Of a DNA stretch of 22,065 nucleotides, positions 1 to 6,725 are shown in pieces; positions within the stretch are counted from its first letter, which is position 1; each line of letters begins with the position of its first letter. The DNA lies in contig JAJCYF010000128.1 of the NCBI GenBank assembly GCA_029263035.1, positions 1 through 22,065 on the forward strand, given 5' to 3'. Both the position numbers and the translations under genes were made by a program. This DNA is from Actinomycetes bacterium. Its GTDB lineage: Bacteria > Actinomycetota > CADDZG01 > JAHWKV01. Below the pieces are notes generated by a model that did no database searches, was not told the origin of the DNA, and worked only from the letters and a program-made list of their open reading frames with translations.

Positions 1-772
1 CGAACCAGGTGATGCCGCCGACCAGCGATCCGCCTGTCGCGCCTTCGGGAAGAAAGGAGAAGAACAGGCTGCGGGTTGCGTCCACCCCGTAGCTGAGGGG
101 GTTGAGCTTGGTGACGACCGACAACCAGCCCGGGATGTTGCCGCCGATGGGAAACAGCGATCCGGACAGGAACATCAGCGGCGTCAGCAAAAGCTGCATG
201 ACCGGCATGACGGTTTGCACCGACTGCACCCTAACCGCCAGCACCAGCCCGAATGCGGTGATCGTAAACGCCACCAGGAAGGTGAGCACCGTCCCGCCGA
301 TGAGCAGGACCGGGTGATAGGGGATATGCACCAGGCCGGCAAGCGTAAGGATCGCTATGCCCTGGAAGGTGGCGATGGTGGCGCTCCCCAGGCACTTGCC
401 GATCACGATGCTGCTTCGCCGGACCGGAGCCACCAGCATCTCCCGCAGGAATCCGAACTCCCGGTCCCACACGATGGAGATGGCGGAGAAGACAGCAGTG
501 AACATCACGCCGGTGATGAGCACGCCCGGGAACAGGAACGTGGAGTAGTCGGTCCCCTCCTCGGCCGGCACCACCGCCGCCAGCCCCTTTCCCAGCACGA
601 ACAGGAACAGCAGCGGCTGCATGAGGCTGGACAGGATTCGGGCCCGCTCGTTCCGAAAGCGAATGAGATCCCGTTTCCAGACCACTCTGATCGCACGCAG
701 CTCGTGGCCGAGACCGCGGCCGGGGGCGGAGACCGGGGCGATGTCCAGCCCGGGGGAGATCGGCGCGTTCAT
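1..772 (-). CDS. ABC-2 type transporter permease, DrrB-like (3' end beyond window)
   Basis: This is the membrane subunit of an ABC exporter of the daunorubicin-resistance (DrrB) type, which would move a drug, lipid or other hydrophobic molecule out of the cell with the ATPase encoded just upstream. An uninterrupted frame of 257 codons runs off the window's left edge, so the C-terminus is missing. The N-terminus is cytoplasmic, followed by hydrophobic stretches LLFLFVLGKGL, FLFPGVLITGVMFTAVFSAI, PVLLIGGTVLTFLVAFTI and PVMQLLLTPLMFLSGSLF. Between them lies WDREFGFLREMLVAPVRR, the conserved loop of this family that contacts the ATPase. The start ATG overlaps the ATPase stop codon in ATGA (769-772), which implies translational coupling. 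The family call is firm; the substrate cannot be told. Confidence 0.9.
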   Translation of the reverse strand, partial: MNAPISPGLDIAPVSAPGRGLGHELRAIRVVWKRDLIRFRNERARILSSLMQPLLFLFVLGKGLAAVVPAEEGTDYSTFLFPGVLITGVMFTAVFSAISIVWDREFGFLREMLVAPVRRSSIVIGKCLGSATIATFQGIAILTLAGLVHIPYHPVLLIGGTVLTFLVAFTITAFGLVLAVRVQSVQTVMPVMQLLLTPLMFLSGSLFPIGGNIPGWLSVVTKLNPLSYGVDATRSLFFSFLPEGATGGSLVGGITWF

Positions 773-1740
773 CCGCGCTTTCGGGACCATGGTCCGGGAG
801 GCAGCCCGCCCGAAGAGCCGGCGTCGTCGATCCGGTTCCCGGTGTGGGCCAAAAAGACGTCGTCCAGGGTGGGTTTGGTGACCGTCACGGACTGCACCGA
901 CAGGCCCAGCTCGAAGATCCGGGGGACGAACGCCTCGCCGTCATCGGTGAACACGTCCACCCCGTCCTTGGTGGCGATGGCCTTCACACCCAGCCCGGTG
1001 ACGATCGTTTCGGCGGCGGCCGCGTCGTTGCCGGTACGTATCCGGATCCGGTCCTGTCCCACCCCGGCCTTCAGCCCCGCCGGGGTGCCGATCACGACGA
1101 TCCGGCCCTGATCGATGATCGCTATCCGGTCGCACCGTTCGGCCTCATCCATGTAGTGAGTGGTCAAAAAGACCGTGATGGTTTCCTGGACCCTCAGCTG
1201 GTCGACGTAGTTCCACAGCGTGACCCGGGAGTGCGGGTCCAGTCCGATGGTCGGCTCATCTAGGAACAGAACCCGCGGAGAGTGCATCAGGCCCCGTCCG
1301 ATCTCCAGCCGGCGCTTCAGGCCGCCGGAGAAGCCGCCTACCTTGTCCTTGCGGCGGTCCGCCAGGCCCACCATCTCAAGTACCGAGTCCAGCCGGGCGG
1401 CCACCGCCGCCCGGGGGATCCCGTAGATCTCCGCGTGGAAGCGCAGGTTTTGCTCCGCAGTCAGATACTCATCCAGCGTCGGCTCCTGGAAGACCAGACC
1501 GATGTGCCGGCGAACCTCGTCCCGCTCCTCGACCACGTTGAATCCGGCGACCAGAGCATCCCCCGAGGTCGGGCGGACCAGGGTGCAGAGGATTTTGATC
1601 GTCGTGGACTTGCCGGCGCCGTTCGGGCCGAGAAACCCGAACAGCTCACCTGCCGGGACCTCCAGATCGATCCCCTTGACGGCCTCAAGGTTGCCGTACC
1701 GCTTGCGCAGCCCCCGAATCTCAATCGCGGGGCGCGGCAT
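769..1740 (-). CDS. ABC transporter ATP-binding protein, DrrA-like
   Basis: This is the cytoplasmic ATPase that powers the adjacent DrrB-like permease. Counting from the chosen start (323 residues), the Walker A motif GPNGAGKS is at 38-45, the Q-loop Gln is at 85, the signature FSGGLKRRL begins at 137, Walker B LFLDEP is at 158-163 and the switch His is at 195. The roughly 100-residue tail after the ATPase core is usual for DrrA proteins. The open frame extends upstream to 1875, but family members begin close to the first beta strand (here PAIEIRGL), so the ATG at 1740 is preferred. Upstream ATGs at 1785 and 1794 remain possible, because the purine-rich GGAAGGA before 1740 is rather far away. 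The gene is first in a two-gene operon and divergent from yceI. Confidence 0.92.
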   Translation of the reverse strand: MPRPAIEIRGLRKRYGNLEAVKGIDLEVPAGELFGFLGPNGAGKSTTIKILCTLVRPTSGDALVAGFNVVEERDEVRRHIGLVFQEPTLDEYLTAEQNLRFHAEIYGIPRAAVAARLDSVLEMVGLADRRKDKVGGFSGGLKRRLEIGRGLMHSPRVLFLDEPTIGLDPHSRVTLWNYVDQLRVQETITVFLTTHYMDEAERCDRIAIIDQGRIVVIGTPAGLKAGVGQDRIRIRTGNDAAAAETIVTGLGVKAIATKDGVDVFTDDGEAFVPRIFELGLSVQSVTVTKPTLDDVFLAHTGNRIDDAGSSGGLPPGPWSRKRG

Positions 1741-1878
1741 CCCGCCGGGGATTCCTTCCGCGTCGATCGGGGTAAGCAATAACATACCCACCATGCTCGC
1801 ACACCGCCCCGCTGCGGTAGCCCCGGGAATAGGGCCGGCGACAAAAACGTTCATAAGCGGTAGGATGATATCCATACG

Positions 1879-1889
1879 ATAGTCACTAT
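1879..1889. promoter_or_regulatory. Inverted repeat ATAGT-C-ACTAT between ABC operon and yceI
   Basis: The sequence ATAGTCACTAT is a perfect 5-bp inverted repeat around one base. A further TAGTG at 1898-1902 pairs with the CACTA at 1884-1888, giving a third half-site. It lies in the only AT-rich part of the divergent intergenic region, next to TACGAT (1875-1880), a possible -10 box for yceI. The spacing suits a dimeric winged-helix repressor. The HxlR regulator encoded beyond yceI is one candidate binder, but that is inference. Confidence 0.4.
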
Positions 1890-1934
1890 AGAAGATTTAG
1901 TGAGTTCGAATAAACGAGGGAAAGGACAAATGAT

Positions 1935-2498
1935 ATGAGCACTGCCACCCAGACCGATTTGAACCGGATCACCGGCGACTACACGGTTGACCCGGCACAC
2001 ACCCAGATCGGTTTCCAGGCCCGCCACGCGATGGTGACCAAGGTCCGAGGCCAGTTCAAGGATTTTGAGGGCACCTTCCACCTGGACCCGTCCAACCCGG
2101 AATCGTCCTCCGCCACGGTCACGATCCAGGCGAAGAGCATCGACACCGGCAACGCCGACCGTGACACCCACCTGCGCTCCAACGACTTTTTCGCGATGGA
2201 CGAGTACCCGGAGATCAAGTTCGTGTCCACCTCGGCGGAGCGAATCGACGACGACAGTTTCAAGCTGAACGGCGAACTCTCGATCAAAGGGGTTACCCGT
2301 CCGGTGAGCATCGACTTCGAGTACAACGGTGTGGAGACCGACCCATGGGGCAACACCCGAGTCGGCTTCGAGGGCTCGACCGAGGTCAACCGCAAGGACT
2401 GGGGCGTCAACTGGAACGCCGCTCTGGACTCCGGAGGCGTGCTGGTCAGCGACAAGGTGAAGCTCGAGTTCGACGTCTCGGCGACCAAGAACGCCTGA
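1935..2498 (+). CDS. yceI: YceI family protein (lipocalin-like, polyisoprenoid-binding type)
   Basis: This 187-residue protein covers the whole YceI domain, a lipocalin-like beta barrel that binds polyisoprenoid or similar lipids in family members of known structure. Typical elements are the opening YTVDPAHTQIGFQARH, then DTGNADRDTHLRSNDFF in the middle, then the TRPVSIDFEY strand and the closing NRKDWGVNWN. No signal peptide is visible, so it is probably cytoplasmic, unlike Escherichia coli YceI. The start is supported by a purine-rich site GAGGGAAAGGA at 1916-1926. It is monocistronic, ends in a strong hairpin and converges with an HxlR regulator. YceI genes are often found near HxlR or MarR regulators, so redox or electrophile control is plausible. 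Confidence 0.93.
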   Translation: MSTATQTDLNRITGDYTVDPAHTQIGFQARHAMVTKVRGQFKDFEGTFHLDPSNPESSSATVTIQAKSIDTGNADRDTHLRSNDFFAMDEYPEIKFVSTSAERIDDDSFKLNGELSIKGVTRPVSIDFEYNGVETDPWGNTRVGFEGSTEVNRKDWGVNWNAALDSGGVLVSDKVKLEFDVSATKNA

Positions 2499-2514
2499 CC
2501 GTCGGGACTTTTCC

Positions 2515-2545
2515 AACAAGGGCCGGCGGATTGCCGGCCCTTGTT
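2515..2545. terminator. Bidirectional hairpin terminator between yceI and hxlR-type gene
   Basis: A perfect 13-bp stem (AACAAGGGCCGGC paired with GCCGGCCCTTGTT) encloses the 5-base loop GGATT. It lies 17 bases after the yceI stop and 15 bases beyond the stop of the convergent gene. CTATTT follows it on the + strand, and a short run (GGAAAAG) follows it on the minus strand, so it can serve both genes. Confidence 0.85.
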
Positions 2546-2559
2546 CTATTTCCAGGATT

Positions 2560-2916
2560 CTATTTTCCGGCCGGCTCCGGGGACGGGCTTTCCGCAGCCA
2601 TCCAGTCGTCCGCCCACTCGGTCATGGCATCCACCACCCGGGCGAGGGCGCGGCCCTTTTCCGTCAGGTGGTATTCGATTCGCACAGGGGTGTCGTTGAA
2701 AACCCTTCGCGTCAGGATGCCCTCACTCTCAAGGTCCTTCAGTCGTTTCGAGAGCACCCGGTCGGTGATCCCGTTGATGTAGTCGCGGATTTCGCTGAAC
2801 CTGGTGGCCCCACCGAGCATTGCTCGCACGACGGCACCCGCCCAGCGGCTCCCGATGATCTCCGCCGCCCGGTTGTAGGACGGGCATTGCGGCACCCGTT
2901 CGCTCGATTTCTCCAT
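2560..2916 (-). CDS. HxlR family transcriptional regulator
   Basis: This is a 118-residue winged-helix DNA-binding protein of the HxlR (YodB/HypR/QorR) group, cytoplasmic dimers that often sense quinones, aldehydes or oxidants through an N-terminal cysteine. The conserved cysteine is Cys11 in PQCPSYNRA. It is followed by IIGSRWAGAVVRAML, the recognition region RFSEIRDYINGITDRVLSKR and the wing PVRIEYHLTEKGRAL. The start ATG is preceded by the strong site GGAGGAG. Two near-identical 12-base direct repeats stand just upstream (2926-2955), which suggests autoregulation. The adjacent yceI is the most obvious target. Confidence 0.92.
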   Translation of the reverse strand: MEKSSERVPQCPSYNRAAEIIGSRWAGAVVRAMLGGATRFSEIRDYINGITDRVLSKRLKDLESEGILTRRVFNDTPVRIEYHLTEKGRALARVVDAMTEWADDWMAAESPSPEPAGK

Positions 2917-2925
2917 GTCTCCTCC

Positions 2926-2955
2926 GGTAAGCCCCTATTGAAAGGATAGCCCCTA
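2926..2955. promoter_or_regulatory. Paired direct repeats GG(TA/AT)AGCCCCTA upstream of HxlR gene
   Basis: GGTAAGCCCCTA (2926-2937) and GGATAGCCCCTA (2944-2955) match at 10 of 12 positions and are spaced 18 bases start to start. They sit immediately upstream of the ribosome binding site of the HxlR gene, where a self-repressing operator would be expected. The role is inferred from position. Confidence 0.45.
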
Positions 2956-2990
2956 CCGGCTGCATCTGCCCGACGTCTACCGGGCGGAGC

Positions 2991-3548
2991 TCAAGCGGTT
3001 TCGCGCACGGACTGCCGGTCCGGGGTGGGTACGGAGGTGAGCTGAGGAACCACCAGCACCGGCACCACCGAGCGTTTTAGCAGGTGGTCGGCGACGCTTC
3101 CCACAAACCAGCGTCCCAGACCGTTGTGGTGGCCGACCAGAATGAAGTCGGCGGCCCAATCCGATGCCTCGGCGAGGATCTCGTCCGGCGGGTAACCGAA
3201 CCGCTGCCTGGCACTAACCTTTGCGCCCACCGATTCCAGGATTCTCAGCGTGATCTGGTGGTCCTCGGCTTCGGTGTCGCGGGGCGCCGGAAGCGGCGGT
3301 CCGAGCGATCCCCAGGGTCCGTCGCCCTGAAAGTCGTACGAACGCACGGTGAGGACCCTTACCCGGGAGCCGGCCGGCAACATCCTTTTCAGGAATTCGG
3401 CCACCTCGAAAGAGGGATTTGCGGCCTCCACCACTAGAAGAGCCCGCAGACCGGCCCCGGCAGCACCGATTTCGGAGGCGGGGGGGAGGTGCTCCTCGGC
3501 GTGAGGTGCATCGGAGCTCTGCTTATGGGCAAGACTTTTCAGCTTCAT
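2991..3548 (-). CDS. Universal stress protein (UspA) family, degenerate nucleotide motif
   Basis: This 185-residue protein has a single Usp fold after an N-terminal extension of about 33 residues. The first strand is RALLVVEAANPSF and the last helix and strand are GSVADHLLKRSVVPVLVVP. Usp proteins are cytoplasmic and act in stress and dormancy, some of them by binding ATP. The usual ATP loop is altered: the family pattern G-x2-G-x9-G(S/T) reads GHHNGLGRWFVGS (139-151), where the second Gly is Asn and the spacing is shorter. The first strand also lacks the usual Asp. ATP binding is therefore doubtful. The start has a good ribosome site (GGAGGA). A 12-bp inverted repeat lies upstream at 3606-3638. 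Confidence 0.82.
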   Translation of the reverse strand: MKLKSLAHKQSSDAPHAEEHLPPASEIGAAGAGLRALLVVEAANPSFEVAEFLKRMLPAGSRVRVLTVRSYDFQGDGPWGSLGPPLPAPRDTEAEDHQITLRILESVGAKVSARQRFGYPPDEILAEASDWAADFILVGHHNGLGRWFVGSVADHLLKRSVVPVLVVPQLTSVPTPDRQSVRETA

Positions 3549-3605
3549 CCATCCTCCTCAGCCGGTAGAGCTCATTTGTACGCTTATCCGGCCGCTTTGG
3601 AACCT

Positions 3606-3638
3606 GCCATATGGACCCCATCCATAGGTCCATATGGC
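3606..3638. repeat. 12-bp perfect inverted repeat with two CCATATGG palindromes
   Basis: GCCATATGGACC (3606-3617) and GGTCCATATGGC (3627-3638) are exact reverse complements around a 9-base loop. Each arm contains the self-complementary CCATATGG, with copies 23 bases apart. It lies between the 3' end of the protease gene and the start of the usp gene, both on the minus strand. It may end protease transcription, although no T-run follows on that strand, or it may be a two-site operator in the usp promoter region. Confidence 0.6.
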
Positions 3639-3648
3639 CTGTCTTTGT

Positions 3649-4515
3649 TTACCCCGCAATTCTTCGGACCTCGGCGAGGGCCGCGTCGACCGATATGGCG
3701 AACCCCAGGCTCCCGGCGCCGTCGACGGTGGCGGTATTGATACCGATCACCTGGCCGGTCGCATTGACTAGCGCTCCGCCAGAGTTTCCGGGGTTGATGG
3801 GGGCGTCGGTCTGCAGCAGGCCGTTCAAGGTCTCATTTCGTGAAACGTCGATGTCCCGGTCCAGGGCGCTGATCACACCGGCGGTCACGGTTCCGTCCAG
3901 GCCGTAGGGGCTGCCTACTGCAACCGCCACGTCGCCGACGCGGATGGAGTCGTTGGTCCCGAAGCTGGCGGCGGGAAGACCCGTCCGGTCGACCTTCAGC
4001 ACTGCGATGTCATCCTCCCCGGTTCCCACCAGGGTCGCCGAAAGCCGGTCGCCGTTGGACATGGTCACCTGGAACGCCGAGCCCTCCTCCACCACATGCT
4101 TGTTGGTGATGATCAGGCCATCGGCGCTGTAGATCACACCGGAACCGGTCCCCCGGCGGGTGCCGAACCGGGACGTCTGGGCGATATCGACCTGGACGAC
4201 ACTTGGGATAACCTTGGCGGCTACCTCGGCAACCCCGGAGAGGCCCGCTCCGGCGGTGGACACCGGGTTGGCAGTCACCCGCGCGACGGTCTCGGGGCGG
4301 GAACCCAGAAAGGACAGGGTTGCTCCCACTCCGATGATGGCTCCAAGAAGCGCCGAAATGAACGGCACGACTACCGGCTTCAGGTTCGGGAGGCGGGGCC
4401 GCTCGGGAGGAGGCGGTGGTGGGGTGTGGGCGGGGAGAATGTTGGGTGCCGGCTGGCTCCACGGCGGCGGGGACGAGCCCCTTGAATGCGGCCTGCCCAG
4501 GTCATAGGGATCCAT
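3649..4515 (-). CDS. Membrane-anchored trypsin-like serine protease (HtrA/DegP type, S1C) lacking PDZ
   Basis: This is a 288-residue extracytoplasmic serine protease of the HtrA class, which degrades or senses misfolded envelope proteins. Residues 1-45 are a proline-rich cytoplasmic tail with a run of six prolines. Residues 48-70 form one transmembrane anchor. The protease domain spans about 95-285. The catalytic triad is complete: His140 in TNKHVV, Asp169 in DDIAVLKV and Ser245 in GNSGGAL. The frame stops right after the last strand of the protease fold, so the C-terminal PDZ domain normal for HtrA is absent. The start ATG is about 10 bases after GGAGG. Cleavage activity is likely, while PDZ-based substrate recognition is not. 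Confidence 0.92.
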   Translation of the reverse strand: MDPYDLGRPHSRGSSPPPWSQPAPNILPAHTPPPPPPERPRLPNLKPVVVPFISALLGAIIGVGATLSFLGSRPETVARVTANPVSTAGAGLSGVAEVAAKVIPSVVQVDIAQTSRFGTRRGTGSGVIYSADGLIITNKHVVEEGSAFQVTMSNGDRLSATLVGTGEDDIAVLKVDRTGLPAASFGTNDSIRVGDVAVAVGSPYGLDGTVTAGVISALDRDIDVSRNETLNGLLQTDAPINPGNSGGALVNATGQVIGINTATVDGAGSLGFAISVDAALAEVRRIAG

Positions 4516-4629
4516 CGACGGTTGGCCTCCTGCACCTTACTTACGATTTTTGTGTCGCTCTAGTTTTCGGGCGCAAGCTGAGGGAGTACTAGGACCTTTA
4601 TGAGCAACGACTGAGAATCAACGGTTTCC

Positions 4630-4635
4630 TACACT
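4630..4635 (+). promoter_or_regulatory. Probable -10 box (TACACT) of leaderless pepE
   Basis: TACACT fits the actinobacterial TAnnnT -10 pattern and ends exactly six bases before the ATG at 4642, which would make the A of the start codon the first transcribed base. No good -35 box or ribosome binding site is visible. Confidence 0.5.
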
Positions 4636-4641
4636 GTGGGA

Positions 4642-5364
4642 ATGCAACTGCTCCTGGGAAGCGGAGGATTCCGAACGCCCGACCGGCTGGCGCTGCTCAC
4701 CGGCCAGATGAAGGCGTTCTTTGGGGAGATCGACGAGGTCCTCTTCGTGCCCTACGCCCTGAAGGACCACGATCGCTACCTCGAGGCTATGACCGCACGC
4801 GGTCTTCACGCCGGCTTCTCCCTGAAAGGGATCCACCGGGAGGCCAACCCGGCACGGGCGGTGGGCGAGGCAAGGGCGATCTACGTGGGAGGCGGCAACA
4901 CCTTCCGGCTGATCAACGCCCTCCACGAACTGGATCTACTTGACGTGATCCGCTACCGGGTTGCCGCCGGGATGCCGTACATGGGAGTCAGCGCCGGAAC
5001 CAACGCCGCCTGCCCGACAATGGCTACCACCAACGACATGCCCATCGTCTACCCGCCGGCCTTTCGGGCGCTGGGGCTGGTGCCGTTCCAGGTGAACGCT
5101 CATTACTACTCGGGCGCAACCTTCGTCCGGGCGGGCGACGGCTACCAGGAGCACTTCGGCGAGACCCGGGACGACCGCATCCGCGAGTTCCATGAGATGA
5201 ACGAGACTCCGGTCATAGGCCTGCGGGAGGGGGGCATCATCCGGGTTGAAGAGGACGAGTACTCCCTGATCGGCGCCGGCGCCCGGGTTTTTGTGAAGGG
5301 CTCGGATCCGGTGGACGTGGGCCCCGGAGGCCGGCTGTGGCCGCCGCCGCAGGGCGTTCGTTAG
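4642..5364 (+). CDS. pepE: Peptidase E (alpha-aspartyl dipeptidase, family S51)
   Basis: This cytoplasmic dipeptidase hydrolyses dipeptides with an N-terminal aspartate. With a leading GTG counted as residue 1, the nucleophile Ser119 lies in GVSAGTNAA, Asp134 in TTNDMPIV and His156 in FQVNAHYY. These match the Ser120/Asp135/His157 set of Salmonella PepE one residue apart. The VGGGNTF and GETRDDRIREF segments are also typical. At about 240 residues it is slightly longer than the 229 of the Salmonella enzyme. The ATG at 4642 is preferred because Salmonella PepE starts at the matching residue and a -10 box sits six bases before it; a GTG at 4636 is the alternative. It is monocistronic. Asp-dipeptides could come from cyanophycin or protein turnover, though no cyanophycinase is nearby. 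Confidence 0.92.
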   Translation: MQLLLGSGGFRTPDRLALLTGQMKAFFGEIDEVLFVPYALKDHDRYLEAMTARGLHAGFSLKGIHREANPARAVGEARAIYVGGGNTFRLINALHELDLLDVIRYRVAAGMPYMGVSAGTNAACPTMATTNDMPIVYPPAFRALGLVPFQVNAHYYSGATFVRAGDGYQEHFGETRDDRIREFHEMNETPVIGLREGGIIRVEEDEYSLIGAGARVFVKGSDPVDVGPGGRLWPPPQGVR

Positions 5365-5465
5365 AACTCAAATAACTTTATTGGGATTTAATGTCCCCCG
5401 CGTGCCGTCCCTACGGTGTTCGGACCCCTGTAAGCAAGGTTCCTCGAACGCTGTGAGGTGAAAAC

Positions 5466-5663
5466 TTGAACGTGAAAACCTCCGTCAACCCATCGAAGAA
5501 GAGCTCGCTCAAGCGGTGCCCGTCGTGTGAGACCCCCGCGAGTGCGGCCTCCCGTTACTGCGGATCCTGCGGTTGCGACCTCTCTCCGCAAAGTGAGTAC
5601 TCCTGGCACGAAGACCGCCTGGCACTGTGGCCGGTGGGATCCTTCAGCTGGGAAGCAGGCTAA
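5466..5663 (+). CDS. Small zinc-ribbon protein
   Basis: This 65-residue protein has a clear four-cysteine zinc ribbon, CPSC (18-21) and CGSC (32-35), with an extra Cys37 directly after. The N-terminus is basic (NPSKKSSLKR) and the C-terminus carries three tryptophans. The TTG at 5466 stands five bases after GAGGTG, and a GTG at 5472 would also serve. Such short ribbons act as nucleic acid or protein adaptors, but no specific role can be given. Antisense frames across this stretch show no recognisable protein, so this frame is preferred. Confidence 0.65.
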   Translation: MNVKTSVNPSKKSSLKRCPSCETPASAASRYCGSCGCDLSPQSEYSWHEDRLALWPVGSFSWEAG

Positions 5664-5735
5664 GCCCGGCGCCTCTGCCCCCCAACCAATTTCCCCACGA
5701 ACGACCCGCCCTGCTAAGCGCGCCCGGTGGTGGGC

Positions 5736-5741
5736 GATAAT
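5736..5741 (+). promoter_or_regulatory. Probable -10 box (GATAAT) of leaderless Rrf2-type gene
   Basis: GATAAT is close to the TATAAT consensus and ends exactly six bases before the GTG start at 5748. Translation would then begin at the first base of the mRNA. The -35 region is not convincing. Confidence 0.6.
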
Positions 5742-5747
5742 GGTCAC

Positions 5748-6221
5748 GTGCGAATTTCCGCAAAGGTCGACTACGCAGTAAGGGCAATGGCTCAGCTGGC
5801 CGCGGATGAAACCGGCCTGCCGGTCAAGGCGGATCTCATCTCCCGCTCGCAGACGATCCCCCTAAAGTTCCTGCTCGGCATTCTGAGCGAGCTCAAACGG
5901 GCTCGCCTGGTCAAGAGCCACCGCGGGCTGGAGGGGGGCTACGAGCTGGCACTGCCGGCGGCCGAGATTACTATCGCCGACGTAATCCGCGCCATCGACG
6001 GGCCGCTTGCCACCGTCCGGGACACCAGCTTCAAGGACCTGGTCTACGAGGGGCCTGCCGAGGGGATGCTGGAGATCTGGATGGCGGTGCGGGCGAGCCT
6101 GCGGTCGGTGTTGGAGCATGTTTCACTGGCGGACCTGGCCTCGGGAAACCTGCCTCCCGACATCAAGGAGCTGGCGGCAAATTACGGAGCCGACGAACGG
6201 TTCCCCGCCGGGTCTCAGTAG
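5748..6221 (+). CDS. Rrf2 family transcriptional regulator without cysteines
   Basis: This 157-residue winged-helix regulator belongs to the Rrf2 group (IscR, NsrR, RsrR, CymR). The opening RISAKVDYAVRAM, the recognition helix region with IPLKFLLGILSELKRARLV and the wing SHRGLEGGYELA are diagnostic. It contains no cysteine at all, so it cannot bind an Fe-S cluster through the usual three-Cys site. Sensing by a small molecule or protein partner, as in CymR, is more likely. The GTG start at 5748 is chosen because the Rrf2 domain begins there and a GATAAT box lies six bases upstream. Its 3' end overlaps the convergent small gene by seven bases. The target genes are unknown. Confidence 0.9.
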   Translation: MRISAKVDYAVRAMAQLAADETGLPVKADLISRSQTIPLKFLLGILSELKRARLVKSHRGLEGGYELALPAAEITIADVIRAIDGPLATVRDTSFKDLVYEGPAEGMLEIWMAVRASLRSVLEHVSLADLASGNLPPDIKELAANYGADERFPAGSQ

Positions 6222-6499
6222 CTCGGGGGCTCCATCTTCGGGTCGTCGCCGGTGCGGACGGTGCACACCGGGCATTTTTTGCTCGACTTCGACTCGTACC
6301 AGCGTTCCTCGGTGACCTTGATCTCGCCCTCGTAACCGCAGACCGGGGCGTTGTTGCGGGGGGAGAGGGCGTGCTCGACCAGGTCGTCGTCGCCCACCTT
6401 CCAGAAGGAGGGGACCCCCTCCAGGCTCGGAGGAAGCTGGCGGCCCAGCATGTAGTCGGTCACAAACGCCATCGTACTCCGGTGAGCGCAGGTGTCCAT
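6215..6499 (-). CDS. Conserved-looking small protein of unknown function, CPVC motif
   Basis: I do not recognise this 94-residue protein. It is hydrophilic with no signal peptide or membrane segment, and it has a cysteine (PVCGYEG) 22 residues before a CPVC pair, giving three ligands of a possible metal site. The pattern loosely recalls small actinobacterial zinc proteins of the DUF3039 kind, but the similarity is too weak to name it. Two starts compete. The ATG at 6499 has TAGTTT seven bases upstream (leaderless), while the ATG at 6472 has GGAG four bases upstream. Its 3' end overlaps the convergent Rrf2 gene by seven bases, so the two transcripts are antisense at their ends. Confidence 0.7.
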   Translation of the reverse strand: MDTCAHRSTMAFVTDYMLGRQLPPSLEGVPSFWKVGDDDLVEHALSPRNNAPVCGYEGEIKVTEERWYESKSSKKCPVCTVRTGDDPKMEPPSY

Positions 6500-6506
6500 T
6501 GGGCAT

Positions 6507-6516
6507 AAACTAGAAT
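6507..6516. promoter_or_regulatory. Back-to-back AT-rich promoter element
   Basis: On the minus strand TAGTTT (6512-6507) could be the -10 of the small gene starting at 6499. On the plus strand TAGAAT (6511-6516) could be the -10 for the tRNA-Lys transcript. The two hexamers overlap by two bases. Neither has a convincing -35 box. Confidence 0.35.
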
Positions 6517-6592
6517 CCGACCGTCCCGGGCTCGGCCAAACCGCCGAAAACCGGGTCGCTCCGGACCACCCGGGCCAACCGGCTCAGGGCCA

Positions 6593-6665
6593 GGGCCTCT
6601 AGCTCATCGGGTAGAGCATCGGACTTTTAATCCGAGTGTGCGGGGTTCGAGACCCCGGGGGCCCA
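6593..6665 (+). tRNA. tRNA-Lys (anticodon UUU)
   Basis: A full cloverleaf can be folded by hand. The acceptor stem GGGCCTC/GGGGCCC has seven pairs with one T-G wobble. The D-arm is GCTC/GAGC around an eight-base loop. The anticodon stem is TCGGA/TCCGA with loop CTTTTAA, the variable loop has five bases, and the T-arm is CGGGG/CCCCG around TTCGAGA. The anticodon is TTT at 6626-6628. The discriminator base is A and is followed by CCG, so the CCA tail is not encoded and must be added after transcription. Confidence 0.97.
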
Positions 6666-6676
6666 CCGATTTTGTA

Positions 6677-6690
6677 GGCGCATTTGCGCC
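6677..6690 (+). terminator. Short hairpin after tRNA-Lys
   Basis: GGCGC and GCGCC pair around ATTT twelve bases after the tRNA, followed by GTTCTT. It is short for an intrinsic terminator, but nothing else nearby would end the tRNA transcript. Confidence 0.4.
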
Positions 6691-6725
6691 GTTCTTACGG
6701 AGCAGGCGGGGAGCTGACCCGTCTC

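Noticed and set aside
2502..2516. GTCGGGACTTTTCC resembles half of a DosR dormancy box near a usp gene.
   Set aside because: Only half matches, it lies at the 3' end of yceI beside a terminator, and it is not placed to drive the usp gene.
5383..5397. GGGA-N7-TCCC inverted repeat after pepE as a terminator.
   Set aside because: A four-base stem is too weak and no T-run follows.
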